Made by a program: the position numbers and the translations under genes. From Ctena decussata (taxonomy: Eukaryota; Mollusca; Bivalvia; Lucinida; Lucinidae): DNA of 64,000 nt. Location: the NCBI GenBank assembly GCA_963989385.1, contig OZ022500.1:117593842-117657841 (forward strand), read 5' to 3'. Below the pieces are notes generated by a model, which saw nothing but the letters and a program-made list of their open reading frames with translations, made no database searches and was not told the origin of the DNA. Below, piece after piece: positions 23,145 to 32,935 of this stretch (within the stretch, counting starts at the first letter, position 1; each line of letters starts with the position of its first letter).

Positions 23145-23895
23145 ATGCATATATACCGCCAAATTTTCGCGGGTTTGACATAAAACATGAGGATTAATAT
23201 TCGCGGTTTTTAATTTTTGCGGATGTCAATGTCCACAAAAATGAAAATCGTGTTTGTCTTGTAAAATATTGGCATGACTGAACCAATCATTGTACCCGAT
23301 GAGAGAAACGCAAAGAAACTGTAATCATTTTGTTATGAACAAATTTGTTTAGACAGAATTGGCTGTTTTGGGGATCAGGAGGATACCCATCCTTTTTATA
23401 ACCAAAGTAAAAAATAATAAAAAATAAAGATAATAATAATAATAAGTCGTCAGACAGACATTTGTACAAATCAATGCTTAGTACAAAGAAGCAATCAACT
23501 GAAATATGCCAGCAATTGATAGAATGTCTAATGTTCATGATAAAATAATCAAAACTCACAGTCAATTAAAAGTAATTTAATTATACTTGCATAATCAGGT
23601 ATAACTGACCGTTAATCAAGCGGAAAAAAGACAGCCTGTTCAAACTGTAATTACCTGCTAATTACCACTTACCATAATTGCGCCGAAAATAATAGCTCTA
23701 TAGCTACTTACTTTTAAGGTTTTGTTGGGCGCTTTAAATACCTCAAACCATATGTTTCGACGATTCAAATTTCTTTTACTATTTTATACAAACTTGGAAA
23801 ATATTTCGGGGAGTTTAATTTTCGCGGATCGCTACCAACCGCGAAATTCCGCGAAAATTAGGCGACGCGAAAATTTTCCATTATACGGTATTAAA
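23145..23895. mobile_element. Possible nested element with TTTTCGCGG ends
   Basis: ATATACCGCCAAATTTTCGCGGG near 23150 and, inverted, CGCGAAAATTTTCCATTATACGG near 23870 are similar. Both flanks carry further copies of TTTTCGCGGAT, TTCGCGGTTT or CCGCGAAATTCCGCG. It lies in the otherwise featureless middle of the 3.9-kb element. The ends match only in part. Confidence 0.35.
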
Positions 23896-24199
23896 AACCT
23901 ACGCAAACAGCTGAGGCACGGGGGTTGGGGGAAAGTATCTCTATAAAACTTTGCTTATTTTCAATGTCATTCAATTATAAAAAAAAACACAAACGTAAGT
24001 CCATCTGCTTGAAAACGAAACAAAATGCTATTTGTAGGCAATTCAGAGCAACACCTTTTGAAAGAAAATTTGGAAGTACACCGATAGTTCATTTTTGACC
24101 ACTTTATAAGCAGTTTTTTTCACATATCGTCATTTGACTTCGCGTAGAGGTGTCATAATTTTATGACCAAGGTACTTTTCTTTATATTTCTAAAAAAAA

Positions 24200-26058
24200 G
24201 TGACGGTGGTCGTTATTCTAGGCGGTCACACTTCTTCGTGGAAGTCATTTAACTTCGCGTGGGAAGGGTGTGTATCTGTTAAGGGTGGGGTGTTCATAAT
24301 ATTATAATATTATGACCGGGAAGTCACTATTTTTTAAAGAAAAATGACCGGGGTTAGGGGTCGTTATTCTATGGGGAACTCAAAGAATAACGACCCCCGG
24401 TCATTTTTCTATAGAAAAAGTGACTCCGTTTCTTAAACATACTGACTCACGTTAACCCCCTCGATGATAGATATAAAATATTAATCCCCACCTAGTCGAC
24501 CACTAACCGACTATGAATTACTGCAAGTTTTATTATTGGTAATACTTGCGGATGTTGTTGGGAAGGATGTATGTGTGTGTGTGTGTAGGGGGGTGGGGGT
24601 GGTTAGAGGGGATGTATTATAATGTTATGACCACAGATTCATTATATTATGAAGGGACAGGGGGTCACTATTCTTTAAAGAATAATGACCGGGGAGTCCT
24701 TATTCTATGGGGGAACCCATAGAATAACGACTCCCTTGTCATTTGTCTATAGAAAAATGATTAGAATAACGACCCCATTGTCATTTGTCTATAGAAAAAT
24801 GACTCCGTTTCTAAAAGATACTGATACCCGTTAACTCCTCAATGATAAGCTATAAAATGATAATCCCACCTAATCGAAAACTACTTTCTCCTGCAAGTTT
24901 TATTAATAGTAATACTTGTTGATGTTGTTGTTGCTACTGCAGCTGCTTCGGCTATCGCAGCAGTAGTAGTGCTTACAAATTTCACGAAGAAAATTAGTTT
25001 TCGTGCTACCCAAGGAAATTTGACAAACTTCCAACCCGGAAAAGGACCAGACACATTTCATTTCGATTAGTTTGTAAAATAGTATCATTTTACACAAGCT
25101 ACTTTTTTTTAGAAACTAACAAACAAACTAACGCACCCCTCCAACCCTCCTACTCCCCTCCCCCACCCCCTAAACACACACATCCTTCCTACGCAAAGTT
25201 AAATCGCTTCTCACGAAGAATTGTGACCGCCTAGAATAACGACCCCCGTCACTTTCTTTTTTCTAATTTGACTCCGGTCATTACTTTCTAAACAAAAGAA
25301 CCTTGACTAGAATGAAACCTATTTACACTAATCGAAATGGTCCTTTTCTGGTTTGAAGATTTCGTCAAATTTCCTTTAGTAGCACGAAAGCAAATTTTCT
25401 TCAAGAAATTTGTCAGCACTACTACTGCTACGATAGCAGCAGCAGCTGCAGTAGTAACAACAACATCAACAAGTATTACCAATAATAAAACTTACAGGAG
25501 TTCAGTAAGTGGTCGATTAGGTGGGGATTAATATTTTATAGCTATCATCGAGGGGGTTGACGGGAGTCAAAATCTTTTAGAACGGTGTCATTTCTATAGA
25601 ATAACGACCCCCGGTTATTATTCTTTAAAGAATAGTGACCTCTTCATAATATTAAGACTCCACGGTCATAACATAATTGCATTATGACCCCCTCCCCCCA
25701 CCCCCTCAACCCAACTAACACACAACATGAACAAGTATTACCAATAATAAAACTTGCAGTAGTTAATATGCAGTTAGTGGTGGATTAGGTAGGGATTAAT
25801 ATTATATAGCTATCATCGAAGGGGTTAATGGGAATCAGTATGTTTTAGAAACGGAGTCACTTTTTCTATAGAATAATGACCGGGGGTCGTTATTCTATGG
25901 GGGTCACAATTCTTCGGGAGGGGTCGATTTATTTCGTGTGTGGGGGTCATAATATTATGACCGGGGAGTCATAATATTATGACCGGGGAGTCACTATTCT
26001 TTAAAGAATAATGACCGGGGTGGTCGATATTCTATGGGGGTCGCTTTACTTCGTTACA
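24200..26058. repeat. ~1.85-kb near-palindrome
   Basis: The left arm (about 24200-25080) and right arm (about 25290-26058) are reverse complements with indels. Shared blocks in mirror order include GGTCGTTATTCTATGG, AAAAAGTGACTCCGTTTCT, CTCGATGATAG.TATAAAATA, TGCAAGTTTTATTATTGGTA, GATGTTGTTG, CTGCAGCTGC, GCAGTAGTAGTGCT and AAGGAAATTTGAC. The centre (~25090-25290) is a non-palindromic C-rich spacer. The CAG/GCA runs give alanine-rich open frames on either strand, which is an artefact of the repeat. Confidence 0.85.
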
Positions 26059-26159
26059 CCGGCGCTTCACCCACGACTGATCAGATACACAGGCTGGTTT
26101 TATTATTTCCTTTTCGCTCATTCGATTTGGTATCTTTTCATGCGACGCATCACTATTTA

Positions 26160-26345
26160 AATTTACTGCGAGGATGCACAGACTGACCTGAGTCATTTTT
26201 GTTTACACTTTCAATAAGTTTCGCTTTTTCAGTAACGAAATAAAGAACATAACGTTATGGTTTGCCATATACATAGATAGGGATGAAATGAATGTACAGG
26301 CTTATCTGAGTCTTCGCTATTCGCACATGCTATCTTGGTTTAAAC
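26160..26345 (+). repeat. Two fragments of a short dispersed repeat
   Basis: GAGGATGCACAGACTGACCTGAGTC (26170) and GAATGTACAGGCTTATCTGAG (26291) each precede CTTCG-containing text. Related fragments follow the retrotransposon at 28035 and 28135 (GAGGATGCACAGGCTGATCTGG). They form a cluster of decayed copies of one family. Confidence 0.5.
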
Positions 26346-26853
26346 ATATTTATTGTTTCTCAATTACAAGTAACATACAATCAAATATAAACAGTACAGG
26401 CTTAGGGATTGGAACGGAAGCAAGATGCTTATCGAGTTCCTCTCCCTGACATGAAAAAATTGTACACAATATGGCGGAAACTGTACATAATAAAAGGTAT
26501 ATAACATTTTAAACCAAATTTTGTACTACGTGAGATAACTAAGCAGAACTGCAACTAATCATTAGACAAAAAATAATCAATGGAAGAATAGCACTTATAA
26601 CCTTACAGAACGATTTCGCAGAAGAGCAGAGAAAAAAAAATATTTTAGACCTGTATGTATGTATAAATATTTTAATCACAAAATGGTAAGGGGATGAGAG
26701 ATAAAAAAAAAAGGAACATGTTAAGGACACAAGAAACCAAAATAGGTCATCAAAGGAGGAAAAAAGGACCAAACAATATGACGCACAGGATTGAGAGAGA
26801 GGAGGCGGGTACCAGAATACATAAGGTGCATGCGTAGTATCAGTACTTAATAC
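26346..26853 (-). other. Possible 3' untranslated tail of the non-LTR element
   Basis: This lies directly downstream (minus strand) of the retrotransposon stop codon. It contains A/T-rich text and ends near 26345 with CAATAAATATG on the minus strand, a possible polyadenylation signal. No target duplication could be identified, so the true 3' end is unknown. Confidence 0.35.
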
Positions 26854-27745
26854 TTAAAAGCGTTTTGTTTCGATTATAAATTTGTAAACTTTCTCAAATA
26901 TTAATTTGTTGATTTCTTGCGACAGAGACAGATCACCATACAAAAATAATTTTAAGGAAGGATGTTTATATGGCGTAATTACATTTATTAATTCATTACG
27001 TTGAACTTGATAGAATGAACAATGAAAGAATAAGTTTTGAGCGTTCTCTATACTACCACAATGACATAAAGGAGAGTCTGATATATTTTTTACAAAGAGG
27101 TCGAAATTAAGCGAGCTGCAATTTGTCCGCAGGCGAGCTAACAGTATTTGACCTTTTCTACACCCTGTGTAATAGTGCTTCGGAACTGTTGTTTTATCTT
27201 TTTGTAAGAAGCATTTGAAAGAGTTTAGAGATTCATGCTGCCTTTCTTCGGGAGATAAATTATACCATGCTCTAACACTCGATGGTAAGAATGAACTGAA
27301 ATACTGGTTAGATCTAGTATTAATGGTTTGTAGGTCATTTGAGTTTCGAAGATTGTAGCGAGATACATTACTGACGGATTGTGGGACAAGAGAAGATAGA
27401 TAATTATAATGGTGTAATATTATTCAACATTTTGTAGAATAAAGTTAGTTTGTGGTTGTACCGTCTTTGCTCGAGTGTTTCCCAACACATTTCTTTGTAG
27501 AGTGCGGTTAATGAGACTAGTTTTGTTGTTCCTGTTGCGATTCTAGCTGCTTCGGTTTGAATTTTATCTAACTCATGTTTTTCGTATTGGGTACAATTAT
27601 CCCATATAACATCTCCATACTCAAGAATAGGCCTAATAAAAGTTGTGACAATTATCTCAAGAGATTTCCTATCCAATTTAAACTTCAGTTTCCTCATGAT
27701 GTTTATTCTAAACCAAGCCTTATCTTTAATATACTTTATGCTATC
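26854..27745 (-). pseudogene. Non-LTR retrotransposon reverse-transcriptase, 3' fragment
   Basis: The minus strand encodes the thumb and C-terminal region of a LINE polyprotein. The frame opens after an in-frame stop at 27746-27748 and reads KDKAWFRINIMRKLKFKLDR, then the family signature IRPILEYGDVIWDN, LDKIQTEAARIATG and a TALYKEMCWETLEQRR block. The frame breaks at 27404-27406, where two bases appear to have been lost. In the next frame it continues for about 180 codons through SSFLPSSVRAWYNLSPEERQ and a CHCG..H..C pocket typical of LINE C-termini, to a stop at 26854-26856. The catalytic domain and endonuclease are missing, consistent with 5' truncation on insertion. It looks like the Jockey-type or related RT groups common in aquatic invertebrates. 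Clade assignment is inference. It is not functional. Confidence 0.9.
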
Positions 27746-27796
27746 TTAGTACATGTACAGCCCATCGCACATGCTGTCTTAGTACATGTACAGCCC
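27729..27796 (+). repeat. 34-bp tandem duplication at the 5' break of the LINE
   Basis: ATGCTRTCTTAGTACATGTA followed by CAGCCCA occurs twice head to tail. It overlaps the point where LINE homology ends and may reflect the insertion junction. Confidence 0.8.
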
Positions 27797-27799
27797 AAC

Positions 27800-28422
27800 T
27801 CCTGATCTTCATGTATGATCATAAGGCCATCTTCGCAAGCCAAGTGTACTAAGTCCACTTTGTTCCTTACGTAATAAACAAAGAAGCAAAGGGGCCTTAG
27901 CAGCCTCTGTCAGCGAAGTTTGCAGCCTGTGTGATCAAATTCACTTTGTATATTCCTAATGATCCAAATATCGTCTATGTGAACGGAGACGACAGCATGT
28001 CCTCATGATCCAAGTATTTTCTTTTCGAAGGTACAGAATGTACAGGCTTGTGTTTTTCTTCCCATTTCAACAGTGGGTTATGTCTGAATCCATCAAGTAC
28101 AAAATAGGAAAGGAGCTGATTATTATATACAGGGAGGATGCACAGGCTGATCTGGTGCTTCGCTTTTACACCGATAAATCTGCACATTGTATAAATAGCA
28201 TTATTTTGGCATGTCTCAAGTATTGCAGTTGCGGCAAAACATACGACGTTTTTTAACATTGCACTTGGCAGTTTACATTCTAAAATTTAAGCGTTCCACT
28301 ATTCGTGAAATGTTTCATTTTGCGAGCCAAGAGATATTCGCGAATATAAGCGTAAATAAATTGTCGCGAGTATTTATATGTAGGGGTGCCCGACTGAGGC
28401 ACAATACTGACTCTTATTTTAA
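27800..28422. other. No gene recognised; dispersed-repeat fragments
   Basis: Apart from the GGATGCACAGGCTGATCTGG fragment near 28135 and a related one near 28040, nothing is recognisable. Confidence 0.45.
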
Positions 28423-29275
28423 GGTGGTGATTTATGGTAAATGTAAAAATCGGCATAAAACCATGAAAAAGTAAGGTATCTCCCTGAAAGTTAGCAGACT
28501 TCTTATTTTTGTTGTTCTTTACAGTTTAGAATACAAAATAGACGTACATGATGCTTAAAAAAGTGTTTTTATAAGGAAAGATCAAAGGGTAGTTTTCTGC
28601 GCAATAATAAAAAAAAATAACATCGTTTTTGAAAATTTACGTAGTACTGAAGGTGCGTTATTGCATAATGAAGAGCGTACTAGCAATTATTTATTCCAAC
28701 TCTTTCTCAAATTGTAATGCAGACCAGATGAAAACGGCAGTTTTTTTCTCAAATGTTCAACCATGTACAAGGTAATGTACACTGGATGCATTTATTAAAT
28801 ATAGGGTAGGCAAGCATATCGATGTAACACCTACAGTATAAATAATACATTACTTACATGATCACTGGTGTGTAGATGAAATTGTTCAACCTTGTTAAAA
28901 TAATCTCACCTGTGTGTTTGGACAAAAAAATTTGGACACAGACCGCATCGTTTTTTCATCTGCTCAGCCTGATAATGTGTGAAAGAGTTTGAAAAAATAA
29001 TTGCTAGTACGCTCTCCATTATGCAACAAGGAACTCTCAGCACTAAGTATATTTTCAATAACAATATTATTTTTTCAGATTATTGCGCACAAAATTACCC
29101 TTTGATCTTTCCTTATAAAAACACTTTTTAACATTAACAAATGTTGCATTTTGGGAGTCTGAATAGTCAGAAACAACATAAAGAAGGCATATGCTATGTT
29201 TTGGAAAGATCAGTGGTATTTTGAGTGTTTTATGCAGATTTTTGTCTTTGCCCCAAATCCGTGATTATCACCACC
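28423..29275. mobile_element. 853-bp foldback flanked by TTAA
   Basis: It starts GGTGGTGAT (28423) after TTAA and ends ATCACCACC (29275) before TTAA. Arms of ~300 bp align with gaps; the best block is AAAAAGTGTTTTTATAAGGA with AAGATCAAAGGGTA, then GCGCAATAAT, TTGCATAATG.AGAGCGTAC and TAGCAATTATTT. TTAA target duplication is a hallmark of piggyBac-like transposition, so this may be a non-autonomous member. No transposase is present and GGTGGTGAT is not a terminus I can match with certainty. Confidence 0.8.
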
Positions 29276-29309
29276 TTAAGGTTTTGCATACAGGGAGGAT
29301 TTTACAAGT

Positions 29310-29405
29310 ATATAAACTCGGAAGCGCAGTCTGCTAAGGCCTGGCTTACCTAGTTCGAATCCCACGGCGGCGGAATTCGTCTCATCGTAAACGGCGCTTC
29401 CTTGC
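29310..29405 (+). mobile_element. tRNA-derived SINE fragment
   Basis: CTAGTTCGAATCCCACGGCGGCG has a good pol III B box (GTTCGAATCCC). A weak A-box-like stretch lies upstream around GAAGCGCAGTCTGCTAAGG. The head is incomplete. Confidence 0.45.
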
Positions 29406-29690
29406 GGGCAGAATATCATTATCATCTTAATAAAATGCAACCTCCTTCTTACTTTTTGTATCAACATAGATACGTCTTTAATACACGACAGTAAATGTGA
29501 TGACAAGAGATACAATAACAATGCGTTATGCTTAGTGAACTTGAACAAGCGTGCAAAATTTATTCTACAGAATCTTCTAGTGGACTGATCGAATTTGACA
29601 GTGATTGCCAGTGCATATTTGTTACCGCCCTGACATTTCTTTTGGATCAAGGTATAAAATAATAAGAATTGAATTTCCTTCTTTGGATTT
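29406..29690. other. No gene recognised
   Basis: A 148-codon open frame on the minus strand (29276-29722) spans the foldback edge, the SINE fragment and the next hairpin. It shows no family motif and is not accepted. Confidence 0.45.
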
Positions 29691-29691
29691 A

Positions 29692-29790
29692 ATCGATGTG
29701 TAAACCCCGGCAAATCCCTCACAAACTTTACATAAGGCCATTCGGTCTATATTCCGTTTGTGAGAGATTCGCCGGCGTTTACATATCGAT
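29692..29790. repeat. ~100-bp hairpin
   Basis: ATCGATGTGTAAACCCCGGC with AAATCCCTCACAAAC pairs with GTTTGTGAGAGATTCGCCGG with CGTTTACATATCGAT. The arms are ~35 bp with few mismatches and the loop is ~27 bp. It may be a very short foldback element. Confidence 0.8.
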
Positions 29791-30192
29791 AAAAATTTCA
29801 TTCCTATAATATTTGGTAATAGAATGATGATGATGATGAAAATAAATCAATAATAAACATGATAACAGTAGATGAATGAATTCATTTTATTCTGGCTACT
29901 CTCTTGTTGACTCACTCCAGCAGCATTTTTTTTTAAGTTTTTGAATAAATAAAGGAAAAGCTGTTTATTTCATTTACCTGATTGCTTTTATTTCTAAGTT
30001 ATTGCCGCCATGATGCTATGTTTATTGCTTTATTATTATCATTACTGCTGTATATGTTGTTAGCTAAGCTATCCTGTATGTAATGAAGAATTATGAAATT
30101 TAATTGAATATTTCAAAGCAATTCTACTTTTAAACTCGACAGACCGTCAAATGATACTGTAGGCTATACACAGTATTGTTTGAAATATAAAT
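29791..30192. other. No gene recognised
   Basis: AT-rich, with a short TGATGATGATGA run near 29824. Confidence 0.45.
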
Positions 30193-30424
30193 GAGCCGCG
30201 ACACGAGAAAACAAACAATGTGGTGCGCCCAGCGCAGACTCAGATCAGCCTGGGCACCAGCGCAGTCTGATCAGAGTCGTCGCTGTCCGCATTGAAATAG
30301 CTTAGTTCCTTAGCTACCCTTTAAGCGCTTAGGGAAGAGTCTGATCAGACTGGGCGGGTGCCAAGCTGATCTGAGTCTGCGCTGGGCGCACAACCACATT
30401 GTTCGTTTTGTCATGTCGCGGCTC
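30193..30424. mobile_element. Hairpin MITE, GAGCCGCGACACGAG family, copy 1
   Basis: The ends GAGCCGCGACACGAGAAAAC and GTTTTGTCATGTCGCGGCTC are inverted. Inner arms also pair: CAGCGCAGACTCAGATCAGC against GCTGATCTGAGTCTGCGCTG. The element is flanked by the 4-bp duplication AAAT. A second copy is at 45592-45843. Non-coding; mobilising transposase unknown. Confidence 0.9.
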
Positions 30425-31104
30425 AAATAAATAATAAGATAGCATACCCGTCCCCTACAACAACACACTTGATCTGCTCTAAAGGCTTTTCTCCACTCAT
30501 TTCACAGTTACTTTTCCAGTTGAAATAGAATAATACTGTCGATGTTGTTATTGTCAACTATCGGATTAGTCCAGGATACAAATTGCAACAAAAGCTTTTT
30601 TGCATTTTTGTTTAGGACTAACATTTACATATGACGTATCGAAAGTAGGATGAAATCGGATAATGCAAAATATATTTTTTCTGCATTTTTACATGCCCCT
30701 ATTTGTGTCTTAAATATACCAATTATTTGTAATGTTTTATATGATATAACATTATTGCCGTGAGTTTTATTTCTAAGAACCTATTCTGCCTCTGCCAGAA
30801 TTGAATCCAGAAGCTTAAGATTGAATTTGACACATTTTGTTGTTGAATGTAAAGCCATCTAGGTCTTAAAATGGTATAAATAACCCCACCCACTTTATTC
30901 TGCCTTAAAATCTGAAGTGAATTTTTGAAGGTCAGTAACTGAACTGCAACAAGAAATATGTTATACTGATGACTTAGCTTAGCATAAACATGCTTTAATT
31001 TAGAATACTGATCTCTGAAGGCATGGGGAACCCGAAACAAAAGCACAAAGAGCAGAATACTACATGCATAATAACACAAACAGTGCAACATACTTACGAA
31101 TACT
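30425..31104. other. No gene recognised
   Basis: AT-rich. A 142-codon minus-strand open frame (30723-31151) runs into the tandem repeats that follow and has no recognisable motif. Confidence 0.45.
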
Positions 31105-32180
31105 CTTTGTAAATCTCCTCGGCAGGATTTATGAAGGGGACCACTAAACATTGATACATACTAAATATCTAAGGTCTGGGCCTCATGGTTTCAGGGAAGA
31201 TGATTTTTTAAGATTTTTTCCCCATTATAAGTCTTTGGGAGCTAATGACCCCTGGGGCGTGGCCAATTTGGACCCAAGGCATGGTTGGCAGGATTTATGT
31301 AAGCTTTGGGTCTCATGGTATCAGAGAAGAAGATTTTTGAAGATTCTTTAGCGATATAGCTCTATATAAACAAATGACCCCCTGGGGTGGGGCCTGTTTG
31401 GACCTCAGGGGCTTGGTTGGCAGGAGTTATTGGACACTGAACATTGCTACATACTAAATAAATATATAAGCTCTGGGCCTCGTGGTTTCAGAGAAGATTT
31501 TTTTTAAGTTTTTCCCATTACAAGTCTATGGGAGCCAATGATTGACCCCGGGGGGTGGGGGGATTTGGGATTTTGATCCCAGGGGCATGGTTGGCAGGAT
31601 TTATGTACGTGACCACTAACCATTGCTACATACTAAATAATATGTAAGCTCTGGGCCTCATGGTTTCAGAGAAAAGATTTTTGAAGGTTCTCAGCTATAT
31701 AGTCCTTTATTAACAAATGACCCCTGGGGTGTGGCCAGTTTGGACCAAATGGGCATGGTTGACAGGATTTATACAGGGGACCACTAAACATTGCTACATA
31801 CTAAAGCTACATATTAAATGTTTTAGCTCTGGGCCTCATGGTTACAGAAGATTTTTTTTAAGTTTTTCACTTCATAAGATTATGGGAGCTAAAGCATCTG
31901 GGGCATGGACAATTTAGACCCTAGGGGCATGGTAGGCAGGATTTATGGAGGTGACCCCCAACCATTGCTACATACTAAATATGTAAGCTCTCTGGGCCTC
32001 ATGGTTTCAGAGACAAAAATGTTTGAAGGTTCTTTAGCTATATAGCCCTATATAAACAAATAACTCCCCCCCCTCCCCAAGATTGGGCAGATGGTATAGG
32101 AGGTATGTTTTAAAGTGTGGAAGATGACGACGGACTACCGACCAAGGCTATACTATAGGCTCACCTTGACATATGAGATA
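31105..32180 (+). mobile_element. Element of six ~134-175-bp tandem units
   Basis: The unit landmark GGCAGGATTTATG recurs near 31121, 31287, 31420, 31594, 31761 and 31936, each followed by CCACTAAACATTGCTACATACTAAA-like text, GCTCTGGGCCTCATGGTTTC and GAAGATTTTT. It ends with AAAGTGTGGAAGATGACGAC and GGCTCACCTTGA, comparable to the end of the 36.4-38.8-kb element. Transposition mechanism unknown. Confidence 0.85.
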
Positions 32181-32199
32181 AAACCTTTAAGAACATCCC

Positions 32200-32485
32200 A
32201 TATTTTAACATGAAATTTTCAATTCCATGACCTTGACCTCAAGGTCACTGAGGGGGCAATGGTGTAAAACGTAGGGCCATTATCTGGCATAAGTGAAAGT
32301 ATCAACTTAGGCTATCAATGGGTTAAAGAGATATGGGTGTTTTAATATAACATATAACACCCAAAAGGTGAAGATGGACGCGGGTGCAAACGCGGAGCCC
32401 GACACAGGGGTGACAACAATAGCTCTTCCTGAAGGTCCTTCAGGCAAGCTAAAACAATGACTTCTCTCCAGAGGAGTGGGCGGGG
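32200..32485 (+). repeat. Decayed relative of the same superfamily
   Basis: CCATGACCTTGACCTCAAGG and, ~130 bp on, AAGATGGACGCGGGTGCAAACGC followed by CAATAGCTC resemble internal and terminal text of the tandem-unit elements. Too short to define its edges. Confidence 0.5.
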
Positions 32486-32671
32486 CAGAGAGGTGGCTGT
32501 TAGGCGGGAAGGAGGTATAATTTGTAAATTTTGAACCAGAAAAGTAAACATTTTACCATTTGTGAATGCAAAAATGTCATGGAGTTCATCACCTAATATC
32601 CCAAAGTCTGTCCAAGTTATCTGCATATTTAACCTGCTAGTGGATTATCCTTTCAACACATGAAGTATTTA

Positions 32672-32935
32672 GCCGGGCCACATAGTACAGTCGGTAGCGC
32701 GTCTGACTCAAGAGCCAGAGGTCCTCTGTTCGGTACCCGGTCCGGCTACTTACTTCCGTTTCTCCTTCTGCTGGTTCAAGAAGGACAGTTGTCAGTTACT
32801 GGCGAAAGTATGTTCACTTAGTACTGCTTAACCGCATAGGAGGTCTAAGCCGGCCTAAGAGTAGTGTTGTAAGGTTAACTGACCGTCCCGACATGACCAT
32901 GGCCGTTAACGTGGACGTGAAGCAACAAAACAACA
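32672..32935 (+). mobile_element. tRNA-derived SINE
   Basis: The head (32672-32748) has a pol III A box TAGTACAGTCGG, anticodon-arm text CTGACTCAAGAGCCAG and B box TGTTCGGTACCCGG. The acceptor halves GCCGGGC and GTCCGGC pair in part. The anticodon stem has a mismatch and an awkward loop, so it is not a working tRNA. A ~190-bp unrelated body follows, ending near AAGCAACAAAACAACACTC. Confidence 0.7.

Larger units (their letters stand above)
22166..26060. mobile_element. 3.9-kb terminal-inverted-repeat element
   Basis: The left end TGTAACGAAGTAAAGTGACC (22166 on) and right end GGTCGCTTTACTTCGTTACA (to 26060) are inverted repeats. Both continue inward with AGAATAACGACC or AGAATATCGACC and GGTCATTATTCTT, giving arms of ~80 bp or more. 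The element contains no transposase-like frame. The interior is built from recurring words: TTCTTTAAAGAATA, CATAATATTATGACC, ATTCTATAGAAT and GGGGGTCGTTATTCTATGG. It appears to sit inside a SINE. The target duplication is uncertain; CCG on both sides is a candidate. Confidence 0.75.

Noticed and set aside
25288..25531. Alanine- or threonine-rich protein on either strand
   Set aside because: The codons come from GCA/CAG-rich words within the 1.85-kb palindrome, where both strands read alike.
29276..29722. 148-codon minus-strand frame
   Set aside because: It spans the edge of the TTAA foldback, a SINE fragment and part of a hairpin, with no motif.
32672..32748. Functional tRNA gene
   Set aside because: Pol III boxes are good but the anticodon stem is mismatched and the loop is the wrong size; a long SINE body follows.
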